In this document: one piece after another, positions 5,556 through 10,853 of the stretch
How positions within the stretch are numbered: position 1 is the stretch's first letter
Layout of the letters: each line of letters starts with the position of its first letter
NCBI GenBank assembly: GCA_021827885.1
Contig: JAKAUD010000116.1
Location: 1-10,853, forward strand
Length of the DNA stretch: 10,853 bases
Source of the DNA: Thermoplasmata archaeon
Lineage (GTDB): Archaea > Thermoplasmatota > Thermoplasmata > Thermoplasmatales > Thermoplasmataceae
Direction: 5' to 3'
Translations under genes and position numbers: made by a program
Notes under the pieces: generated by a model
Seen by the model: the letters and a program-made list of their open reading frames with translations, nothing else
Told to the model about the DNA's origin: nothing
The model's database searches: none

Positions 5556-5943
5556 ACGCAGACGTTAAAGCGCTTCCTGGGCACTTTCAAACATCACAGA
5601 ATCCGTACTAGGGATCTTCCTCTGTTCACTCAATCCGGAACAACTGTCGATCAAACCGATTAGCAGTGCAGGAACCTTTGGAAAGCAATTCAGACACATT
5701 CTGGACATTGAGAGATGTTACGTCGAGTCAATAGTCAATGGCTCACTCAACTTTCTTAGGCCATATATCGACTGCAGTAAGGCCTCGAAATATCTGGGTG
5801 ATGGTTTTGAGTATGCATCGACCGTTCAGATACTCTCGTGGCTAACGGACCACGAAATACTGCACGATGGGGAGCTTGCACTCTATGTTAGGGCTGTGAA
5901 AATAAAGTTTCCGAACAGTTGGATGGTGTGGGGACTAGAATAG
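5549..5943 (+). pseudogene. DinB-family protein, frameshifted remnant
   Basis: The ATG at 5549, well placed behind GAGGGGTGG, opens only 20 codons (stop 5609-5611). A second frame gives ETQTLKRFLGTF at 5553-5588. The third frame is open from 5569 to TAG 5941-5943 (124 codons, no start) and carries the recognisable protein. In that frame, LNPEQLSIKPISSAGTFGKQ is followed by FRHILDIERCY, later by ILSWLTDHEILHDGELALYV, and finally FPNSWMVWGLE. The single His (RHILDIE) plus H-x3-H (HEILH) followed by GELALY and W-x-V-W-G-L match the metal-binding helical bundle of DinB/damage-inducible proteins. Two single-base shifts (near 5552 and near 5586) would join all three pieces into about 130 residues, close to a normal DinB size. 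Substrate is unknown for most of the family. The metal ligands are intact, so decay is recent or the frameshifts are sequencing errors. Confidence 0.7.
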
Positions 5944-5986
5944 TGTGTAGAGGCGTCCGAAAAACCTGCCTTTCAATTTTGAAGGG

Positions 5987-6000
5987 TTTATTTATATATT
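5987..6000 (+). promoter_or_regulatory. Strong TATA box without a downstream plus-strand gene
   Basis: GAAGGG-TTTATTTATATATT has an A/G-rich BRE-like lead and a strong TATA. It predicts transcription from about 6018-6022, where the palindrome at 6019-6046 begins. No ATG sits at that point, and plus-strand frames beyond it are antisense to the restriction-modification gene. An imperfect hairpin (CCTTTCAA/TTGAAGGG, 5969-5986) precedes the box. Confidence 0.42.
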
Positions 6001-6018
6001 CCCTACCCATGATTTTAC

Positions 6019-6046
6019 TGTCCAAAAAAGATTTCTTTGTTGGACA
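6019..6046. repeat. 28-base near-perfect palindrome
   Basis: TGTCCAA (6019-6025) pairs with TTGGACA (6040-6046). After one A/G mismatch, AAAGA (6027-6031) pairs with TCTTT (6034-6038), so 12 of 14 pair positions match. It is 41 bases beyond the stop of the minus-strand restriction-modification gene, where it could act as a 3' hairpin, and at the predicted start of the plus-strand promoter. Confidence 0.5.
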
Positions 6047-6086
6047 CTCGTATTCGATTCAGGGAGGGCGCTTTGAAGTGGATTGT

Positions 6087-9000
6087 CTACTCCTCTTTTG
6101 CTTCTACACCCATCCTGAATCCAATGTCAAAGTTCTTGATGAATTCTGCTTCTTCCCTGGTCAATGAAATTGCCTCTGCGATAAGATCATCTATTTCCGA
6201 GATAATGGAGAGGGATTTCTTCGGTATGATCTCCTTTATCTTAATCGCATAACCACCTTTTCTTACGTTGGTTTTTGTGTTACTATTTGTGTCAAAATCT
6301 TTCATCAATTCCAGTGACTTGGCGGAAATTTTTTCAGCCAACTCTTCAGGAATGGTTTCCAGATCAATTGGTATTGACATAACAGTCTCTGATAATAGGT
6401 CCCTTCCATCCGAGTATATTACAAACCACCAGTAGGTGAGGGAACTATTCAGTACAGCCGCGACCATCGGCGCGATATTTTCTGGAAATTCTAATGATTT
6501 ATAATGGTCGGTGATTTTAGTTTCATATGGTTTTCCGTCAAGTATTATTTTACCTGTCGGTCCTTCCCGTTTGAAATCTTTGTAATACTCCACCCTGGGA
6601 ACGTATTCATCAAAATGAGCATGTATCCAGTATTGGGGTGCATTATGGTACCATACTTTCCTTCCACCATTGGCCTGAAAAGTTCCCAGTGTCTTCCCGG
6701 AAGCTTGTGACCTGATTTTCTGCAGGATGCTGAGCTCAATCTGGCTTCCCAGCTTCGGGATGAGCTCAGTCCCGCTGTCAAGATGATAGGTTGTTGTCCT
6801 GAGATCATCGAAAAGGGCCGGCCTGTCCCTGGAATACCACCTGTGGTATTTGCTTGTAGCCACACGGTTTACTCCGTTTCCCCTCCTTGTGATCACTATG
6901 GTCGATCTGCAGTGCTCTATCCCTGAAAATATCTTTCCCGGTCTATCATCGAAATCATAGTATGATACCTCGCCGGACTTCGAATGTATCACAGCTCTTA
7001 TGCTGGCCATTCTGTCCGTTGAAACAAGGGAAATGGGCACTATGAAGCCAAATCTGCCATTTTCCTTCAGGATCTTGAGAGACCTCTCAATAAAATAGGC
7101 ATGGGTGTTCCCGGAATCCCTTGACGCATAGAATGCAGGGACCCTTTCCCTCCCTCTCTTGCCCATGCTCTTTATAATTTGCAGATCGATACTGTCATAA
7201 TCCCTGTCCTCAATGTATGGGGGGTTTCCTATGACCACGTCAAAACCTCCGTTCCTCACGACATTGTGGAAATCAATTGGCCAGTGAAGAGCATGTCTGT
7301 CCCTGAGATCAGATGGGCTGATATCGATATCCCCATTTATGGTCGCAACCTTGACATAGTTAAGATAGTCGTGATCCATCAGGTTGTATAGCGTCCTTCT
7401 TATGTCTACCATCAAGCCCCTGACACTCAGGGCCACCTCTCCCGAGAGCCCCCTGTAGATATTTATGAGTCTCTCGTAGGCATCCGTAACATTGCTCCTC
7501 TTTGCACTTCTTATGAGTTCCCAGATGCCACTGACGTCCTGTCCGGTGATTCGGGAGATCTGGTACATAGGCGTGTCCACATCATCGAGCTCAAGATCCA
7601 GCTTTTCTAGGGGGACGTTCACCGGTTCGTCATAGATGCCGATGAGTGAGTTGCCCCTGACAATGTTGAAATCTATGTTCGGCAGCGTCTTCATTTGCTC
7701 TGAACTGTCCCTCCTTATTTCCCCTATGAGGGAAAGCCATAACCTTAGTCTTGTTATCTCTGCGCCATTTGGGTCTATCTCAACCCCGTAGATATTATAG
7801 GCAAGGATCTTCTGCTTTATGTCGTAGAGTGAGAATTCCTGGCCAAGGGCTATGAAGATTGATGCTATGACTCTTGTCAGATCATTTAGGGTCGCACTGA
7901 GGAAGTGCCCTGAACCACAGGCAGGATCTATTATCCTGATGGAGTCCATCCTTGTAACAACAGACATCGCCGTTTTCCTGTCTATCCTGCCCTCATTTAT
8001 TCCCCTTATGAATTCGCCCAGGCTCTTGACATTCCTCAATGCCTGATCATGACGCTCGGACATGCCCTCGCGAATTATCTCGTCAATCTTCGTGTCCAGG
8101 GTGTTCCTGAGTATGAACTTGACCACATCATCGGGTGTGTAATAGGCTCCCAGCGACTTCTGCTTGTTCTCCGACACGGAGATGTCGTTGATTGTCTTCT
8201 CGAATATGTAACCCAGGATCTCGGGTTTGATCACTGCGGCGTCACTAACACCTATGCTGTACTTCCCCAGAAGGTCGAATATTATTATCTTGAGGGCATC
8301 ATTATCAATATCGTACTTCTCCTCATCTGGCAGCACTGTCCTGAAAAGACCACCGTTGAGGTATGGCAGAGGGCCAAGTATGAAATCTGATCTTACCCTG
8401 GGATTCCGGTCCCTGGGGTTCTTGTTGAAGACCTCAAAGAAAAGCACCTTCAAAATGGCCTTGTAGAAGCTGTCATAGTATGTTCCGTTCTCATACTGTG
8501 TATAGAGACCCTGGAGAAGCTGCTTGTTCACAAGTTCCTTGTCCTCAATGAATGAGATGAACATGAGCCTGTTCATGGTGACGACGGAGAACAATGCCCT
8601 TTCGGATCTGCCTACACTGGTTGGCGGTCTCACAGAATCTATGAGGCTTATCTCCCTGGTGGGTTGTCTGTCCTCATCCACACCGAAGACATATCTCACA
8701 TACTTCCCGTAAAATTCCTCAGTTATGTCTTCCTTTTTCTCTGTTGTTTCCAGTATGTGCCCCATGAGAAAATCTGGGATTCTTGAGGAGGCTAAATTCA
8801 GGAACTCAGAACACAGATCCACAATTGGGTCCTCTATCCTGGAACCTGTGGAAACGGCCTTGAAAATATCGTGAAGGTATACCGTGAGAACATCCACGAT
8901 CATAGCGCTTTCTTCATCGAATCTCACTAGATTCCATATTAGTCCGTCAGATGCTATCCCATATTCAGTTTCTGACGCCTTGGAGATCAACCACTGCTGC

Positions 9001-9395
9001 ACCTGCCCCCTCCCCTTTCTCTCCTGGTAAAGCGGAGTGTTGATGGGTTCAACCTCCACATAAAGCTTGACGGTGGAACTTCTAGGTGCGGTGATGGTGA
9101 AATCAGGTATTCTTCTGCCGGAGGGAGTCCGGAGGGTTGTTTCGCCGATCATTGAATAACCCAGGAAATCGAGCAGCGGTCTCACCACCCTTTCTATGGT
9201 GAATGTCTCGGGTTTCTGCTCAATAGCCAGGTCCATGGAGGTGAAATGCTCACCATGAAAAAGGACGTCGATAAACTTTTCTGGATCTTTGTAGGCCGAT
9301 TTAATATCCTCATAGATGCGTGATATCTTCTGAACCAGGGATTCGATTTCAGACAAGCTTGGTCTGGAGATGCTTATCTCAGGATTGCCGGGCAT
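6087..9395 (-). CDS. Type IIG (Eco57I-like) restriction-modification enzyme
   Basis: This is a single polypeptide for DNA cleavage and N6-adenine methylation, about 1102 residues from the start chosen here. A nuclease-like domain comes first: VVRPLLDFLGYSMIG, then PDF with D98, then YVEVEP with E114-x-E116. The usual E-x-K lysine is a glutamate, as in the E-x-E of BamHI. A long helical linker leads to LGAYYTPDDVV (about 415-425), methyltransferase motif I IDPACGSGHF (489-498), the acidic strand YGVEIDPNGAE, and catalytic motif IV VVIGNPPY (NPPY 724-727). The C-terminal ~300 residues form a target-recognition region, with APMVAAVLNSSLTYWWF typical of these enzymes. The length is normal for the family and no frame break is seen. 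The frame could start at 9467, but a TATA-like AAATATTAT (plus 9418-9426) lies 27 bases before the ATG at 9395, favouring a leaderless start there. GC is lower in the last ~400 bases than in the middle. PglX-type enzymes are related, but no BREX genes are here. Confidence 0.88.
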   Translation of the reverse strand: MPGNPEISISRPSLSEIESLVQKISRIYEDIKSAYKDPEKFIDVLFHGEHFTSMDLAIEQKPETFTIERVVRPLLDFLGYSMIGETTLRTPSGRRIPDFTITAPRSSTVKLYVEVEPINTPLYQERKGRGQVQQWLISKASETEYGIASDGLIWNLVRFDEESAMIVDVLTVYLHDIFKAVSTGSRIEDPIVDLCSEFLNLASSRIPDFLMGHILETTEKKEDITEEFYGKYVRYVFGVDEDRQPTREISLIDSVRPPTSVGRSERALFSVVTMNRLMFISFIEDKELVNKQLLQGLYTQYENGTYYDSFYKAILKVLFFEVFNKNPRDRNPRVRSDFILGPLPYLNGGLFRTVLPDEEKYDIDNDALKIIIFDLLGKYSIGVSDAAVIKPEILGYIFEKTINDISVSENKQKSLGAYYTPDDVVKFILRNTLDTKIDEIIREGMSERHDQALRNVKSLGEFIRGINEGRIDRKTAMSVVTRMDSIRIIDPACGSGHFLSATLNDLTRVIASIFIALGQEFSLYDIKQKILAYNIYGVEIDPNGAEITRLRLWLSLIGEIRRDSSEQMKTLPNIDFNIVRGNSLIGIYDEPVNVPLEKLDLELDDVDTPMYQISRITGQDVSGIWELIRSAKRSNVTDAYERLINIYRGLSGEVALSVRGLMVDIRRTLYNLMDHDYLNYVKVATINGDIDISPSDLRDRHALHWPIDFHNVVRNGGFDVVIGNPPYIEDRDYDSIDLQIIKSMGKRGRERVPAFYASRDSGNTHAYFIERSLKILKENGRFGFIVPISLVSTDRMASIRAVIHSKSGEVSYYDFDDRPGKIFSGIEHCRSTIVITRRGNGVNRVATSKYHRWYSRDRPALFDDLRTTTYHLDSGTELIPKLGSQIELSILQKIRSQASGKTLGTFQANGGRKVWYHNAPQYWIHAHFDEYVPRVEYYKDFKREGPTGKIILDGKPYETKITDHYKSLEFPENIAPMVAAVLNSSLTYWWFVIYSDGRDLLSETVMSIPIDLETIPEELAEKISAKSLELMKDFDTNSNTKTNVRKGGYAIKIKEIIPKKSLSIISEIDDLIAEAISLTREEAEFIKNFDIGFRMGVEAKEE

Positions 9396-9417
9396 TACAT
9401 GTGAAATCATATAGCTG

Positions 9418-9453
9418 ATAATATTTTTTGGATTACCCTGTGAAAATCTTAAA
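9418..9453. promoter_or_regulatory. Back-to-back divergent promoters
   Basis: A minus-strand TATA-like AAATATTAT (9418-9426) lies 27 bases from the ATG at 9395. A plus-strand TCTTAAA (9447-9453) lies about 26 bases from the ATG at 9477. The boxes are only some 28 bases apart and point away from each other, so binding at one could affect the other. This layout couples the restriction-modification gene with the zinc-ribbon gene. Confidence 0.45.
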
Positions 9454-9476
9454 TGCAAACTATCCATATGATGTGC

Positions 9477-9650
9477 ATGGCCACTGGCTGTCCCTTATGC
9501 AGATCTGCAGATACAAGATTAATGAAGGAGTGGATATATGGTCCTTACTACGTGATGAGGTTCCATTGCAACGGTTGTACTGAGGATTTCAATACTTATT
9601 CCAGGGATGGTGTTGAGGCTTTCACGATCCCCAGTAGGAGCCATGAATAA
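9477..9650 (+). CDS. Small zinc-ribbon protein divergent from the R-M gene
   Basis: From the ATG at 9477 the product is 57 residues. It has C5-x2-C8 (GCPLCRSA) and, 23 residues further on, a second C-x2-C (FHCNGCTE), a four-cysteine zinc ribbon with a strand-rich centre (WIYGPYYVMRFHC). In-frame ATGs also occur at 9453, 9468 and 9471. The last candidate is preferred because it lies 26 bases from the TATA-like box and the upstream part (MQTIHMM) looks non-coding. Zinc ribbons of this size in archaea include transcription and nucleic-acid-binding factors. The shared promoter region makes a regulator of the restriction enzyme a reasonable but untested idea. No exact family is assigned. Confidence 0.6.
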   Translation: MATGCPLCRSADTRLMKEWIYGPYYVMRFHCNGCTEDFNTYSRDGVEAFTIPSRSHE

Positions 9651-9760
9651 TCCATAGTCTGGTCTTGTGCTGAAACGGTTCCTTAAAGGTTTCCATCTCT
9701 TTTCTCGTTTTGCATGGCAATAGGATGGCTACTATATCTTACTTGATGTGTTAACGCACG

Positions 9761-10060
9761 ATGAAAGCTAAAGGTACACTTGTGGGCGCTGAAGAAGTTG
9801 CACCCTGGACAATGAGAAGCGAGAAATACGATAAGGGCTGGAACGACCGCAAGTTCCAGGACTTCAGCATCATTGAGGAAGCGCTAAGGCAGAGCACGAA
9901 CTTCACCGAGTTCTTGCGGATACTCAGGGAGAAGATCACGGAACTGGACAGGAACATGGGACAGTGGCAGGGGGCACTGCTTCAGTTCCCCGACTCTAGA
10001 TCGGGAGATACTGCTCTACACTGGTTCTTTCGGTGCATAATCACAGGGATAACTATTTGA
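9761..10060 (+). CDS. Unrecognised 99-residue protein
   Basis: A TATA-like ACTATATC (9731-9738) lies 26 bases before the ATG at 9761, with no SD, so a leaderless start is likely. Residues 1-70 are charged and probably helical (SIIEEALRQSTNFTEFLRIL, then REKITELDRNMGQW). The last 30 residues (SRSGDTALHWFFRCIITGIT) differ in character and end in a hydrophobic stretch. This could be a genuine C-terminus or the result of a frameshift near 9985. No motif, signal peptide or Cys cluster is present and no family is recognised. It is co-directional with the surface-protein gene 32 bases downstream, which has its own promoter-like AT-rich stretch. Confidence 0.52.
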   Translation: MKAKGTLVGAEEVAPWTMRSEKYDKGWNDRKFQDFSIIEEALRQSTNFTEFLRILREKITELDRNMGQWQGALLQFPDSRSGDTALHWFFRCIITGITI

Positions 10061-10092
10061 ACTAATATGGAATAATATTGTGAGGGAAATAA

Positions 10093-10554
10093 ATGCCGGC
10101 AGATAAATCTACACTTACGGCTGTTGTGATTGTGACAGTCTTCTTAATTTCTTTCATCTCCATCGGCGCGTATCAAGAGTACACGGCTAACAAGCAATCG
10201 ACTCTATCGGATGGGCCTCAGGTTATCCTGCCAGCAGGCTACGAGACTAATTTCTCCCTTAATGGGAGCGGGTGGGAGATTGGTAACCTATATCCGTTCA
10301 ATGTAAGCGTGCCCTCCCTCCTCTCAGGCAATTGGACTTCAAACACTTTGATGAAGGTTTTTTTGACAACAGAGGCCCAATATCTTGCCAAGAATTACAG
10401 CTTCGTAAATGATTTGTCATGGACCAGCTCCGGATCCTTTAATGTCACACTGCAGCCAGGTGAATACTACCTCAATTTCAATAGTAATGGCAATCTGGTT
10501 GTTCACAATGGCGAGTTCACCATCACAAGCGACATGAAGCTGACACCAAAATAA
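10093..10554 (+). CDS. Membrane-anchored extracellular protein rich in N-glycosylation sequons
   Basis: The 153-residue protein starts with a short charged head (MPADKS) and one hydrophobic segment at about 8-26 (LTAVVIVTVFLISFISIGA), which is an N-terminal anchor or signal. The remainder is outside-facing in character: rich in Ser, Thr, Asn, Gly and aromatic residues, beta-like, and without cysteines. Six N-x-S/T sequons are visible (N53, N57, N70, N80, N101, N117). The C-terminal half, with SGSFNVTLQPGEYYLNFNSN, resembles a small beta-sandwich. Heavily glycosylated single-anchor proteins are common in wall-less acidophilic archaea, but this protein's role is unknown. The start is preceded by an AT-rich box (10061-10080) and TGAGGGA (10081-10087). 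A T8 run follows the stop. Confidence 0.78.
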   Translation: MPADKSTLTAVVIVTVFLISFISIGAYQEYTANKQSTLSDGPQVILPAGYETNFSLNGSGWEIGNLYPFNVSVPSLLSGNWTSNTLMKVFLTTEAQYLAKNYSFVNDLSWTSSGSFNVTLQPGEYYLNFNSNGNLVVHNGEFTITSDMKLTPK

Positions 10555-10562
10555 CCCTTCTA

Positions 10563-10570
10563 TTTTTTTT
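10563..10570 (+). terminator. Oligo-T terminator
   Basis: Eight consecutive T residues start nine bases after the stop of the surface-protein gene and are preceded by pyrimidine-rich CCCTTCTA. Archaeal RNA polymerase terminates at such T runs without a hairpin. Confidence 0.5.
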
Positions 10571-10580
10571 GAATGTCTGT

Positions 10581-10700
10581 ATGTACTGCCAAGGTAAGTG
10601 CAGCTTGAGGAAAAGATCGGACAAGCTTCGTGTCAAAGAAGAAGATATTGTTGGGTTTTATGAGAAAGACGGGAAAATTGTTTTAAGCAAGATGAAATAA
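10581..10700 (+). CDS. Possible 39-residue small protein
   Basis: The ATG at 10581 opens 39 codons ending in TAA at 10698-10700. The product starts MYCQGKCSLRKRSDKLRVKE and ends with EDIVGFYEKDGKIVLSKMK. A C-x3-C pair near the N-terminus, high charge, and a beta-like 'DGKIVLSK' end suggest a real small protein. That ending resembles SGKIVMK in the small minus-strand ORF at 1314-1436. The start lies only ten bases after the T8 run and no clear promoter is seen, so expression is uncertain. The gene is convergent with the partial minus-strand gene at the window edge. Confidence 0.42.
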   Translation: MYCQGKCSLRKRSDKLRVKEEDIVGFYEKDGKIVLSKMK

Positions 10701-10745
10701 CACCAGCCCGGCATTTATCTGGCTCATATAGCTTTCCCGGACTCT

Positions 10746-10853
10746 TCAGTCATCCAGATCGGGTGGCATTCCATTGCCGTTGCTTTCCCATTCAATTGCG
10801 AACCTCACGGTCTCCGGGGCACCTGCCACCATCACCCTCGAAAACTGAATGCA
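10746..10853 (-). CDS. C-terminal 35 residues of a gene running off the window
   Basis: On the minus strand the frame is open from the window edge to TGA at 10746-10748. It reads CIQFSRVMVAGAPETVRFAI followed by EWESNGNGMPPDLDD. The residue mix, the GC-rich codons and the acidic tail look like a real protein end. The rest lies to the right of the window, so the family cannot be named. The 45 bases between this stop and the small ORF ending at 10700 hold no clear terminator. Confidence 0.5.
   Translation of the reverse strand, partial: CIQFSRVMVAGAPETVRFAIEWESNGNGMPPDLDD

Noticed and set aside
5919..6252. Two short plus-strand frames after the DinB remnant
   Set aside because: They are antisense to the R-M gene C-terminus, and their starts do not fit the TATA box at 5987-6000.
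6545..6865. 106-codon minus frame inside the R-M gene
   Set aside because: It is a shadow of the R-M reading frame, which carries clear family motifs over the same bases.
9989..10005. CCCGA/TCGGG inverted repeat
   Set aside because: It is a 5-bp stem inside the 9761-10060 coding frame, without a T run; likely chance.
1..10853. CRISPR array or cas genes
   Set aside because: No regularly spaced direct repeats were seen. The only repeats are the three junction copies and promoter elements, which are far apart.

Overview
This window looks like a stretch of accessory genome from an archaeon, most likely a member of the Thermoplasmatales or a close relative. The evidence is indirect. Several start codons lie 24-30 bases downstream of a TATA-like box with no Shine-Dalgarno motif between them, which fits leaderless archaeal transcripts. 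The coding regions favour AGG/AGA/ATA codons. The recombinase fragment has the K-x-x-R signature of archaeal (SSV-type) integrases. One gene encodes a membrane-anchored extracellular protein with six N-glycosylation sequons, as is common in wall-less acidophiles. No rRNA, tRNA or CRISPR array was found, so the taxon is an inference.

Left part (1-3923). A truncated open frame enters from the left edge and is followed by a small frameshifted gene. Next come a four-helix membrane protein (367-1293), a gene-poor stretch with a tiny minus-strand ORF and two palindromes, and a 338-residue HNH/zinc-cluster protein (1734-2750). After about 500 bases with little content comes a PD-(D/E)xK nuclease-like protein (3270-3923).

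Middle part (3924-6086) is a graveyard of mobile-element material. A catalytic-domain-only archaeal integrase (4115-4674) has a one-base deletion directly before its catalytic tyrosine. Its stop codon overlaps the start of an unrecognised gene (4671-5267) whose reading frame continues through stops into coding-like sequence. A DinB-family gene (5549-5943) is broken by frameshifts. A 15-base segment encoding the integrase C-terminal KWVEG occurs three times, at 1691, 4651 and 5529, each time just upstream of a different gene. It looks like a recurring junction at which cargo has been joined. An outward-facing promoter and a near-perfect 28-base palindrome close this part.

Right part (6087-10853). 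A long minus-strand gene encodes a single-chain type IIG (Eco57I-like) restriction-modification enzyme, with an N-terminal nuclease-like domain of the E-x-E variety and an N6-adenine methyltransferase with NPPY. Its promoter is back to back with that of a small CxxC zinc-ribbon protein. Further right are an unrecognised 99-residue protein, the sequon-rich surface protein, a 39-residue protein, and the C-terminus of a minus-strand gene cut by the window edge.

Taken together, the window reads as a defence and integration island: a type IIG R-M enzyme, an HNH protein and a PD-(D/E)xK protein lie among decayed integrase and cargo remnants. The integrase-tail junctions are the most unusual feature.
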